Assembly (NCBI RefSeq): GCF_012958305.1 | Contig: NZ_JABBYO010000006.1 | Coordinates: forward strand, 62,001 to 126,000 | Length of the DNA stretch: 64,000 nucleotides | From: Tautonia rosea | Lineage (GTDB): Bacteria; Planctomycetota; Planctomycetia; Isosphaerales; Isosphaeraceae | Reading direction: 5' to 3' | Shown: piece by piece, positions 18,499 through 26,500 of the stretch | Numbering within the stretch: position 1 is the first letter of the stretch | How the letters are laid out: every line of letters begins with the position of its first letter | The notes under the pieces: model-generated | What the model was told of the DNA's origin: nothing | The model's database searches: none | Seen by the model: the letters and a program-made list of their open reading frames with translations, nothing else | Position numbers and translations under genes: made by a program

Positions 18499-19863
18499 AT
18501 GCTTCGACCGAACCGCTTGCTGTCCGTTCTGGGTGTCCTGGGAACTCTGGTCGTTCCGCTCTCCCTCAGAGCACAGGAGCCGGTCGCCGAGGCCCGTTCC
18601 GCCGAGGCTGCCGCCGAGCCCAAACCGTCCAGACTGACCGAGGAAGAGGCTCGTCTGAATCTCGAATCGTTCGACATCGTCTGGGAAACGATCCGCGACA
18701 AGCATTTCGACCCCGAGCTCAATGGTGTCGACTGGCCCGCCGTTCGCGAAGAACTCCGGCCGAAGATGGCTGAGGCCGAAACCATGGACGAGGCGAGGGA
18801 CACGCTTCAAGAAATGGTGAAGCGGCTGAATCAATCGCATTTCGGGATCATTTCCCGATCGGTGTACGACGCGATCGACGGCGACGACGCCGAATCGACT
18901 GGTGACGGTGCGAGCGGCCTGCACATCCGGGCGGTGGACGGCGAAGCCCTGGTGGTGCTGGTCGAACCTGGCTCTCCGGCCGAAGAGGCCGGTATCAAGG
19001 CCGGATGGGTGGTGGAGCAGGTCGAGGGAAAGCCGGTTGCCCCCGTGCTGGAGAAGGTGGCCGAGGCGTACAACGACTCCACCCAGCACGATCTCTACGC
19101 CTCTCGGGTGGTCGAGCGCCGACTTGGCGGGCCGACCGGTTCGGAGCGTGTGATCACCTTCCGCGATGGCGAGGGTGAGCAGGTGGAGCGAACACTCACC
19201 CTGGCTCGTCCCCGAGGGACGGTTGCGCGGTTTGGCAACCTGCCGCCGATGACGGTTTACTTCGAAACACGCAAGGTGGATGAAACAATCCCGTATGTTC
19301 ACTGGAGTGCGTTCTTTGATCCGGCATCTCTCATTCCCAAAATCGGTGAGGCGATGACCGGGCAACCCGACGCGCCGGGCCTGATTCTCGACCTGCGAGG
19401 CAATCCTGGTGGAATCGGCGCGATGGCCATGGGCATTTGTGGCTGGTTGATTGATGAGTCGGGCTCGAAGCTCGGCACCATGACGACCCGCGATACAAAC
19501 CTGAACTTTGTCGTCTTCCCGAGAGCCGAGACCTTCCCGGGGCCGGTGGCGGTGCTGGTGGATGGCTGCTCGGCCTCGACCTCCGAGATTTTCGCTGGCG
19601 GCCTTCAGGACCTTGGCCGCGCCCGGGTCTTCGGCTCTCGGACAGCGGGGGCGGCCTTGCCCTCCGTTGTGGTGAAGCTCCCCAACGGCGACGGCTTTCA
19701 GTACGCCTTTGCCAACTATGTGTCGGCCAGCGGAGCGACCCTTGAGGGAACTGGGGTGATCCCCGATCAGGAGGTCTGGCCGTCTCGCGAGGCCTTGCTC
19801 TCGGGTGGCGATCCGGCACTCGACGCCGCCGTCGACTGGATCCGCGCTCAGCCCGGCGAATAA
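18499..19863 (+). CDS. S41 family peptidase with PDZ domain, tricorn-core type
   Basis: The 454-residue protein has a signal peptide ending near LRAQ, a helical N-terminal region, a PDZ domain (LHIRAVDGEALVVLVEPG onward) and an S41 catalytic core. The nucleophile is the second Ser of CSASTSEIF. The Lys that C-terminal processing proteases use 25 residues later is replaced by Ala (GSRTAGAA). Instead NQSHFGI supplies a Ser-His pair and GATLEGTGV a Glu, as in tricorn and related S41 enzymes, so a His/Ser/Glu mechanism is inferred. The start at 18499 is chosen because the signal peptide begins there; the ORF extends 37 codons upstream without one. Confidence 0.88.
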   Translation: MLRPNRLLSVLGVLGTLVVPLSLRAQEPVAEARSAEAAAEPKPSRLTEEEARLNLESFDIVWETIRDKHFDPELNGVDWPAVREELRPKMAEAETMDEARDTLQEMVKRLNQSHFGIISRSVYDAIDGDDAESTGDGASGLHIRAVDGEALVVLVEPGSPAEEAGIKAGWVVEQVEGKPVAPVLEKVAEAYNDSTQHDLYASRVVERRLGGPTGSERVITFRDGEGEQVERTLTLARPRGTVARFGNLPPMTVYFETRKVDETIPYVHWSAFFDPASLIPKIGEAMTGQPDAPGLILDLRGNPGGIGAMAMGICGWLIDESGSKLGTMTTRDTNLNFVVFPRAETFPGPVAVLVDGCSASTSEIFAGGLQDLGRARVFGSRTAGAALPSVVVKLPNGDGFQYAFANYVSASGATLEGTGVIPDQEVWPSREALLSGGDPALDAAVDWIRAQPGE

Positions 19864-20038
19864 CGAGTCGGCCGATTGGGGTCGGAAAATTACGCATGAC
19901 AGAGCGAGGACCGGCGTCGGGCGATGTTCGGTTCTCGCTCCCGAAGTGTGGTCGGACTACCATCGAGTCGTCTTGCAGTGCGTGAAATGATGAGTCGCCC
20001 CTTCGATCTGGCCGCTGATGGCCTCCGGAGCCCCTCCC

Positions 20039-21235
20039 ATGCGTTCTGTTTTCCTTACGGGCCTGGTGTTGACCCTCTTCCTGAGACTTCCGCTTTCTGT
20101 TGAGGGTCGTGAGGAACCTGATCGCATCGAGGCCAAGGCCGAGGCATTGGCCGCCCTGCTCGAACCGATTCGCGAGCAACACGGCTTGCCCGCGCTTGCC
20201 GGGGCGATTGTCACGCCCGAAGGGCCGGTCGCCGTGGGAGCGGTTGGCCTTCGCCGATCGGGAAACGGGCCGCCGGTGACCATCAATGATCGCTTTCATC
20301 TCGGGTCGTGCACGAAGGCGATGACCGCGACCTTGCTCGCCACGTTTGTCGAGGAAGGGGTCATCTCGTGGCAGACGACCCTGGCCGAGGCGCTGCCCGA
20401 ATTCGCCCGGGTGATGCACCCGGACTACCGATCGGCGACGATCGAACAGGTGTTGGCCCACCGCGCAGGATTCTCTGGAGAGACGGCCGCGCCGGGGTTG
20501 TCGTTGGGTGCCATGAGGGCCTCACGCGCCTCCCTGACCCGACAGCGGACCGACTACCTACGTCGGGTTCTGGCGGAGGCCCCTTCCTCTCGGCCAGGAA
20601 CGACGTATGAGTATTCCAACCGAGGATACATCGTCGCCGGAGCGATTGCCGAACGTCTGGGAAGGGCACCCTGGGAGGTCTTGATGCGTCGGCGGCTGTT
20701 CGAGCCGCTTGGGATGTCGTCAAGTGGGTTTGGTCCGATGGCGTCGCCGGGACAGGTTGATCAGCCCTGGCCGCATGTTGTCCAGAATGGCCGGACGGTG
20801 CCGATTGCCCCCGGCCCTGGGGCGGACAACCCCTTGCTCCTCGGCCCGGCGGGCACCGTGCATGCCTCGCTGGGGGACTGGGCTCGCTTCGTTGCTTGCC
20901 ACTTGCGAGCGGGAGAAGAGGGCCCCGCTTTGCTCACTCCGCAAACCTTCGCCACCCTGCATGCCAAGCCGGCCGAGGGAAATTATGCCTTTGGCTGGGG
21001 CTTCCATGAACGAAGCTGGGGAGACGGCACGGTCTTGAACCATGCCGGAAGCAACACCATGAATTATGCAGTGGTCTGGATGGCGCCGAACCGTCGCTTC
21101 GCTGTCCTCGCTGCCACCAACCAGGCGGGAGACGCGGGGCCGAAGGCCTGCGACGAGGTGAGTTCGGCCCTAATCGAGCTGTATCGCTCGACGAACTCCC
21201 CGGACAATCCTCGCCGCCCGCGAGATGGCGAGTGA
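20039..21235 (+). CDS. Serine hydrolase, class C beta-lactamase/esterase family
   Basis: The 398-residue secreted protein carries the three motifs of the beta-lactamase/DD-peptidase fold: S-x-x-K as SCTK in HLGSCTKAMTA, Y-S-N in YEYSNRGYIVAG, and H-A-G in LNHAGSNTMNY. Family members include esterases, D-amino-acid amidases and peptidases, so true beta-lactamase activity should not be assumed. The ATG at 20039 has GGAG 8 bases upstream and opens a signal peptide. The region between the S41 stop (19863) and this gene is 175 bp with no clear terminator. It ends 142 bases before the next CDS on the same strand. Confidence 0.88.
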   Translation: MRSVFLTGLVLTLFLRLPLSVEGREEPDRIEAKAEALAALLEPIREQHGLPALAGAIVTPEGPVAVGAVGLRRSGNGPPVTINDRFHLGSCTKAMTATLLATFVEEGVISWQTTLAEALPEFARVMHPDYRSATIEQVLAHRAGFSGETAAPGLSLGAMRASRASLTRQRTDYLRRVLAEAPSSRPGTTYEYSNRGYIVAGAIAERLGRAPWEVLMRRRLFEPLGMSSSGFGPMASPGQVDQPWPHVVQNGRTVPIAPGPGADNPLLLGPAGTVHASLGDWARFVACHLRAGEEGPALLTPQTFATLHAKPAEGNYAFGWGFHERSWGDGTVLNHAGSNTMNYAVVWMAPNRRFAVLAATNQAGDAGPKACDEVSSALIELYRSTNSPDNPRRPRDGE

Positions 21236-21377
21236 AGGCCGGTCTCGGGCCCGGGCCGCATCACCGCGATTTGGTTTGCGGTCTCGGTTGCTGGCGCATA
21301 GACTTGCACGCAGTTCGCATGATTGCCCGAAGATCCGGCTGCTGTCGCGACCGCCTCGGCCAGTAGAGGAACAACCC

Positions 21378-23315
21378 ATGATCCGAAATCGCGTGCCAAT
21401 GCGTGCCTCCGGTCGCTGCCCGATTGCGCTGCTGACCCTGGCCGCCTGCGTGGTCATTCCTTCGGTGTCGTCTGCATCCGACGACGCCGAGCGGCCCGCC
21501 GCGGTCGTCGGGCGGGTCGTCGGGCCGGACGGCGAGCCGGTGGCCGACGCCCGGGTCTGGACGCGGGTTCCCGGGTCCCGCGATGAGGTCGAAGCCCGCA
21601 CCGACGCCGACGGCCGCTTCTGGATCGGCCCGCTCGCCCCGGCCTGCCCGTGGAAGGAGCCCGTCTTCGTCGAGGCCGACGGCTTCGCCCAGGGGTACGC
21701 CCGGCCGCTGGGCTTCTCGCTCTTCGCCGGGGTCGAGCATGAGCTCGGCACGATCCGGATCGACCGCGGCCGGGTCGCCAACGGCCGGGTCCTCGACGCC
21801 GACGGATGCCCGGTGGCTGGCGGCCCGGTCGAGATTCTGGTCTGGCTCGAGTCCCGGGGGCCGACCAGCGGGGTCGCTGCCATCAGGTCCGCGACCGAGA
21901 CCGACGCCGATGGGCATTTCCGGACCCCGCCGCTGCCTACCGGCAGGCTCTCGGTCCAGGTGCTCGTCCCCGGCTTCAAGCTCGGCAGGACGTTTGCCCG
22001 GCTCGCACCCTCGCCCGGCGAGGAAGAACTGGAGCCGATCCGCCTGGAGCCCGACGCGCCGATCAAAGGCGTCGTCGTCGATCCCGAGGGCCGCCCCATC
22101 GCCGGCGCGAGCGTCCGTACCTACGGGAACTACGACGCCGTCGAGACCGACGACGCTGGGGCCTTCACCCTGTCCGGCATGGTCCACGACCGCTTCCCAT
22201 TCCAGGTCTCGAAGCGCGGCTACCTGCGGATGTCGCGCTCGGTGACGCGGACCGAGGACGGCCTCTCCTGGAAGGAACAGGGGCCGGACGGCGAGCCGGT
22301 GGAAATCCGCCCGGTGGCGGACCTGAGGGTCGTGATGGAGCCGGCCTCGTGGATCGAAGGCCGCGTCGTCGATGCCGAGACGGGCGAACCGGTCCGGATC
22401 GAAACCATCGTCCTCTGCCAGGTCTTCCGCGAGGCCGATGGGACTCCCGTCTTCCGCAGTTGCTTCTCGGCGTCGTTCGAGCAGCCGGAGCCGGGCCGAT
22501 TTGTCCTCTCGTACGGCACGCCCGGCGAGTACCACCTCGCCGTCTCGGCCGATGGCTACCACGACGCCGAGGCGTTCACTCCGGAGGTAGAGTCGCTGCG
22601 GCCGATCGAGGGGATCGTCGTCTCGATGACCTCGAAGGACGCCCCGCCGACGCCGGTGATCGAGGACGCCCGGATCATCGGCCGGGCCACCCGTAACGGC
22701 GAGCCGATCGCGAACGGCTGGGCCTGCCTCGGGATCCTCTCGCGATCGAACGCTGTCAACTCGTCCGTCCAGCGCGGCCGGGTCGTCGCCGACGGGTTCT
22801 GGCCGTCGGGCCGGAGCGTCCCGATCCGGGACGGGGCGTTCGAGCTGGAGCGGCGGAACACCGGAAGGGATGTCTACGTGATGATTGACGAGCCCGGCCA
22901 CGCGCCGACGATCGTCGGCCCGATCCGCCTCGGGCTCGGGGAACGCAGGGAAATCGAGGTCGAAGCCGTCGCAGGCGGCTCCCTCTCCGGCCGGATGGTC
23001 GATGGGGCCGATTGCGAGTATCTCTGGGTGGTCGCCTTCAACGACCTTGGTATCGTCGCCGAGACGCGGGTCGAGCCCGACGGCTCCTTCGCCTTCCCGG
23101 TCCTGCCCCCCGGCCGCTACGGCCTGAAGGCCGGCCACGACGGCCACGCCGACCCCGAGGTCGTCCGCGTCCGGTCGCTCGACATGCCCCCGGAGGACTG
23201 GGACGCCCCTGCCGACCCCTGGCGGAATGCCCTCATCGCGGACATCGAGCCCGGCGCCGAGACCTCGGGCGTCGTCCTTCCCCCGCCGGGCGACCCGGTC
23301 CCCGATCCGCGTTGA
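21378..23315 (+). CDS. Secreted carboxypeptidase-regulatory-like (Ig-like) repeat protein
   Basis: The 645-residue protein has a signal peptide (cleavage near VSSAS) and at least four carboxypeptidase-regulatory-like/CNA-B-type beta-sandwich repeats. These are marked by recurring V-x-G-R-V-V-x-P-D-G-E-P-V-A-D-A patterns, for example VVGRVVGPDGEPVADA, VVDPEGRPIAGASV and IEGRVVDAETGEPV. It has no recognisable enzyme motif. Such proteins are abundant in planctomycetes and are probably structural or adhesive. GAGGA 8 bases before 21378 sets the start. Third codon positions look more uniformly G/C than in neighbouring genes, which also opens a 628-codon antisense frame. Confidence 0.75.
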   Translation: MIRNRVPMRASGRCPIALLTLAACVVIPSVSSASDDAERPAAVVGRVVGPDGEPVADARVWTRVPGSRDEVEARTDADGRFWIGPLAPACPWKEPVFVEADGFAQGYARPLGFSLFAGVEHELGTIRIDRGRVANGRVLDADGCPVAGGPVEILVWLESRGPTSGVAAIRSATETDADGHFRTPPLPTGRLSVQVLVPGFKLGRTFARLAPSPGEEELEPIRLEPDAPIKGVVVDPEGRPIAGASVRTYGNYDAVETDDAGAFTLSGMVHDRFPFQVSKRGYLRMSRSVTRTEDGLSWKEQGPDGEPVEIRPVADLRVVMEPASWIEGRVVDAETGEPVRIETIVLCQVFREADGTPVFRSCFSASFEQPEPGRFVLSYGTPGEYHLAVSADGYHDAEAFTPEVESLRPIEGIVVSMTSKDAPPTPVIEDARIIGRATRNGEPIANGWACLGILSRSNAVNSSVQRGRVVADGFWPSGRSVPIRDGAFELERRNTGRDVYVMIDEPGHAPTIVGPIRLGLGERREIEVEAVAGGSLSGRMVDGADCEYLWVVAFNDLGIVAETRVEPDGSFAFPVLPPGRYGLKAGHDGHADPEVVRVRSLDMPPEDWDAPADPWRNALIADIEPGAETSGVVLPPPGDPVPDPR

Positions 23316-23381
23316 ACCCTGTGGGATGGCGGGGTGGGCCCGGTCGCGTCCGGTCCGCCGATCGGATGCCGGGCAGACGCG

Positions 23382-24455
23382 TCATTCAGGCAAGGACAAA
23401 GACCCGCCCTTGCCGAGCCTTTCCAGGGCGCGGCGGCAGGCCGAACGGACGACCTCGTCCGGGTCGTCGAGCCGCGAGGAGAGGGCAGCGATCACGTCCG
23501 GGTCGGCCTCCCCCGCCGAGCCGAGTAACACCGCAGCGTTGCGGAGGAGGCCAGAGCGCTTGGTCCGTGTGATGGCGGTGCCCTGGATCAAGGTGGCGGT
23601 TGTCTCGTCGTCGCTCCGGAGTAGCTCGACCAGATCGACGGCAACCCGCCTCGGATCGGCCGCCAGTTCTGGGTCGGTTCCTGGGGGAGCTTTCCGGTTC
23701 CAGGGGCAGACCTCCTGGCAGAGATCGCACCCGAAGAGCCAGCCGTGGAGGGGGGCGGCACCCTCATCGGGCAAGGGACCGCGGTGCTCGATGGTCCAGT
23801 AACTGATGCATTTGCGGGCATCGAGTCGACCGGGAGCCGCGAAGGCGTCGGTCGGGCAGGCGTCGAGGCATCGGGTGCAGGTGCCGCAATGAGTTGATTC
23901 GTGGGGAGAGTCAGGTTCGAGATCGAGGTCGGTCAATAAGGCACCAAGCAACGTATAGCTGCCAATCTTTCGATTGATCAGCATGGTGTTCTTGGCGATC
24001 CAGCCCAGGCCTGCCAGGCGGGCGAAATCCCGCTCCAGGAGCGGGGCGGTATCGGCCACGGCCCGAGAGTGCGATCGAGGGAAGGCAGCGTCGAGCTGCC
24101 CTTTCAGTTGCCCCAATCGTTTCCAGAGGACCTTGTGGTAATCTCTTCCTCGGGCGTAGCGGGCAATCTTGCCGGTACGGCCTGTTGAGGGTGGATCAGG
24201 CTCGCGGGGGTTGTACGACACGGCCACCACCACGACCGACCGCACTCCTTCGAGGACCGAGTCGGGGTGACGCCGCGCCTCGGCATGGGTGTGCATATAG
24301 GTCATCTCCGCCGCGTGTCCCTCGGCGAGCCAATCGAGGAACGACGCATACCCCGGAGGCGAGACAGCCGGGGCGATCCCGACGAGGTCGAACCTGAGAT
24401 CCCGGGACAGACGTTTCACCACGGCCGATCGTTGGACGCGGTCCTCGACACTCAC
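23382..24455 (-). CDS. queG: Epoxyqueuosine reductase
   Basis: QueG performs the last step of queuosine synthesis, reducing epoxyqueuosine in tRNA with a cobalamin and two [4Fe-4S] clusters. The 357-residue protein has the N-terminal B12-binding region, the catalytic region LERDFARLAGLGWIAKNT with the conserved Asp, and the cluster motifs CGTCTRCLDACP and CDLCQEVCPWN. The C-terminus carries HEAT-like helices (DVIAALSSRLDDPDEVVRSA), as in long QueG forms. Its ATG overlaps the stop of the upstream phosphatase/cytochrome gene by 4 bases (ATGA), which implies translational coupling. Confidence 0.96.
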   Translation of the reverse strand: MSVEDRVQRSAVVKRLSRDLRFDLVGIAPAVSPPGYASFLDWLAEGHAAEMTYMHTHAEARRHPDSVLEGVRSVVVVAVSYNPREPDPPSTGRTGKIARYARGRDYHKVLWKRLGQLKGQLDAAFPRSHSRAVADTAPLLERDFARLAGLGWIAKNTMLINRKIGSYTLLGALLTDLDLEPDSPHESTHCGTCTRCLDACPTDAFAAPGRLDARKCISYWTIEHRGPLPDEGAAPLHGWLFGCDLCQEVCPWNRKAPPGTDPELAADPRRVAVDLVELLRSDDETTATLIQGTAITRTKRSGLLRNAAVLLGSAGEADPDVIAALSSRLDDPDEVVRSACRRALERLGKGGSLSLPE

Positions 24456-25366
24456 GGCAAGCGGTCCCGGAAGTGGGAGTGGCAGGACTTGCAGTCGTTC
24501 GCCGCTGCCTGAAAGGCGGTCGTTGCGGCCTCTCGATCAATCACCGAAGGACGCAGGGCGTCTCGGAGGGTGAGCGCGTTTCGCTCGGATTGGCGCAGCA
24601 AGGCGAGGAACGCATCCCCCCTCTCCTTCGACTCGTCAAGCCGTGCAAGCTCGCGGTAGTGCTCGGCGAGTAGGGTGGCCTCATGTGACGGGTCGAGGTC
24701 GGGGTGATCGTCGGGCACGCGGAATCCGGCGTCGGCGATGGTCTTCACGTGCTCCCAGCGCAGGTCGATCCCAACCATTCCTTCGACCAGATCGGGAACC
24801 TCGGCCTGCTCGGGCAGGTCGGTCTCGGTTAGCGCGGCGATGGCGATTGCCGAAGGAGGAGTGAACGTCTCGATGCTTGTATAAAGACCCGCGTAATCGG
24901 CCGACGTTCCGGCGCGTTCGAGCCAGTTCCGGGCACGTTCGTGGTCCCAACCTTCGGCGACCATCCCGCAGATGGCCGCCGCGGCTGGGCCGCGATGCTT
25001 GCCGTGATGGCAGTGAAGATAAATGGGTCCCTTGGCCTCCTTCGCCACCTTCGCCAGGGCGAGGGCTCGATCGGACGGGATGCCATCGTAACCCACGGGC
25101 AAATGGATATATCGTAATCCGTATTGCCGCGCGCGATCGAGGTCGGGCACCTGACCGTCCACACTGACAATCGTTTTCACGCCGAGTTCGGCAAGCGTCT
25201 GGAAGGCCTCCTCCCCCTTCGGTTGTCCTCCGCTGAGGAGTCTTGGCGAAAGGCGGAACAGGTTCTCGATGCCAGGGGCCTCAAGACGCACGGGTTCCTC
25301 GACAGGACCAGGAACGCTTCCGATCCCGCTCACGATTGCCAGTCCAGCGATGAGCATTCGATGCAT
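24452..25366 (-). CDS. Fusion: tyrosine-phosphatase-like domain + cytochrome c CxxCH tail
   Basis: The 304-residue exported protein begins with a signal peptide (MHRMLIAGLAIVSGIGSV). Residues about 30-180 form a dual-specificity/protein tyrosine phosphatase-like fold with the P-loop HCHHGKHRG (C119, R125, the Cys-x5-Arg signature) and VGYDGIPSD upstream as a possible general-acid loop. The C-terminal 100 residues are helical and end in CKSCHSHF (C292, C295, H296), a heme c attachment motif of the cytochrome c' kind. The combination of a phosphatase and a heme domain is unusual. The start at 25366 gives a proper signal peptide; the 45 codons upstream in the ORF do not. It overlaps queG by 4 bases. 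Confidence 0.8.
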   Translation of the reverse strand: MHRMLIAGLAIVSGIGSVPGPVEEPVRLEAPGIENLFRLSPRLLSGGQPKGEEAFQTLAELGVKTIVSVDGQVPDLDRARQYGLRYIHLPVGYDGIPSDRALALAKVAKEAKGPIYLHCHHGKHRGPAAAAICGMVAEGWDHERARNWLERAGTSADYAGLYTSIETFTPPSAIAIAALTETDLPEQAEVPDLVEGMVGIDLRWEHVKTIADAGFRVPDDHPDLDPSHEATLLAEHYRELARLDESKERGDAFLALLRQSERNALTLRDALRPSVIDREAATTAFQAAANDCKSCHSHFRDRLP

Positions 25367-25416
25367 GGTCGTAGGTCCGATCCGTCGATCGTGTGGTCGT
25401 GTTCTGTGCACCATCG

Positions 25417-25446
25417 AGAATCGCGGACGGGGAGGGATGTTGTCAA
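25417..25446 (-). promoter_or_regulatory. Candidate promoter for phosphatase-cytochrome/queG operon
   Basis: On the minus strand a perfect TTGACA (25446-25441) is followed by 18 bases and GATTCT (25422-25417). The -10 match is only partial. It lies 50 bases upstream of the ATG at 25366. Confidence 0.4.
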
Positions 25447-25533
25447 CCAAGGGAAGCGAATGCGAGCGAATCTGGTGTGCAAACCGATCAGCCGAAACCA
25501 CAAGCGACCAGGGCGTTGCCCGTCGATCGGTCC

Positions 25534-25560
25534 GTCGGCAAGAATTGCGAAATTGCCGAC
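25534..25560. promoter_or_regulatory. Perfect inverted repeat, possible operator
   Basis: GTCGGCAA (25534-25541) and TTGCCGAC (25553-25560) form an 8-bp perfect inverted repeat with an 11-base spacer in the divergent promoter region, 30 bases before the alpha/beta hydrolase ATG. The spacing fits a dimeric regulator binding successive helical turns, or an mRNA leader hairpin. Confidence 0.4.
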
Positions 25561-25590
25561 CACAATGCTCACGAGAACCACGAGGGATCC

Positions 25591-26433
25591 ATGATTGTCT
25601 TCTGCACCGTGTTGGTGATGCTCGGACGTTTCCAGGACGTTGAGGCCGATCAAGACCGCGTGGAGATTCCGAGCGGAGCGACGGTCATTGTCCCGAGCGA
25701 ACTGCCAGGAACCGGCCCAATCGATCTGGTTCTCCACCTCCACGGCGCGGTCGGGGCGATTGATCGGGCATTGGAGGAGTCGGGCTGGAGAGCCGTGGCT
25801 GTGGTGGTCAACGAGCCGGGCCTGTCGTCGGCCTATGCCCGTCCCTTCTCGGACCCCGAGCGATTTCCGACCCTGCTCGATGAGGCAAGGACTGTGATCA
25901 AGACGCGGGTGCCAGAGCACGATCTCGACCGCGGTCGCCTGATCGTCAGTTCCTTTTCTGCCGGGTTTGGCGGGGTGCGCGAGCTGCTGGGACAGCCCGA
26001 GGCGGTGAATCAGATTGATGCACTGGTCCTCGCCGATTCGCTTTATTGTGGATATGAAGGGAACCCGGCCGATCGTCGCCTCGACCCCGAGAAAATGGTC
26101 GGGTTCCGACACTTCGCGAGCGACGCCACCGCGGGCCGAAAGGCCATGCTCGTCACTCACTGTGAACTCATTCCCGACGGCTACGGCAGCACCGCCGAGT
26201 CGGCTGACGACCTTGTGCGCCACGTCGGGGGGACCTTCGAGCAGGTCAACGAAGACCTCGGCGACGGGTGGATTCTGTCAAGGCGATGTGATGACGGGGC
26301 GTTCCGAGTGCTCGGTTTTGAGGGGACTGAAGGAGAGGATCATCTCCGACATCTCCGAAGACTTGGTGAACTCTGGCGTCACCTGCCCGAGCTTCCGACA
26401 GTCGACGTTGCAGGACCGACTGACAATCGGTGA
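25591..26433 (+). CDS. Alpha/beta hydrolase
   Basis: The 280-residue protein has an alpha/beta hydrolase pattern. LVLHLHGAVG forms the oxyanion-hole strand with HG, and IVSSFSAGFGG is the nucleophile elbow (S123 in S-F-S-A-G, a variant of G-x-S-x-G). Candidate acid and His residues lie in LADSLYCGY and LVTHCELIPDGYG. A hydrophobic start (MIVFCTVLVMLG) may be a short signal or membrane segment. The ATG at 25591 is preceded by GAGGG at short spacing; an in-frame extension from 25393 crosses the putative promoter and is not supported. The substrate is unknown. Confidence 0.7.
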   Translation: MIVFCTVLVMLGRFQDVEADQDRVEIPSGATVIVPSELPGTGPIDLVLHLHGAVGAIDRALEESGWRAVAVVVNEPGLSSAYARPFSDPERFPTLLDEARTVIKTRVPEHDLDRGRLIVSSFSAGFGGVRELLGQPEAVNQIDALVLADSLYCGYEGNPADRRLDPEKMVGFRHFASDATAGRKAMLVTHCELIPDGYGSTAESADDLVRHVGGTFEQVNEDLGDGWILSRRCDDGAFRVLGFEGTEGEDHLRHLRRLGELWRHLPELPTVDVAGPTDNR

Positions 26434-26500
26434 CAATGCTCGATCAGGGGCACGCCGAGTCGGCCGTGCGGCGCGATCCGGAAGTCGAAGGCGACGGACG

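Noticed and set aside
20039-21235. Antibiotic resistance gene (true beta-lactamase)
   Set aside because: The SxxK, YxN and HxG motifs are shared by esterases and peptidases; nothing specific to class C lactamases was seen.
21261-23147. 628-codon antisense open frame over the regulatory-like repeat protein
   Set aside because: Composition is that of a mirror frame (Arg, Asp, Gly, Pro rich), with no domain and no start signal.
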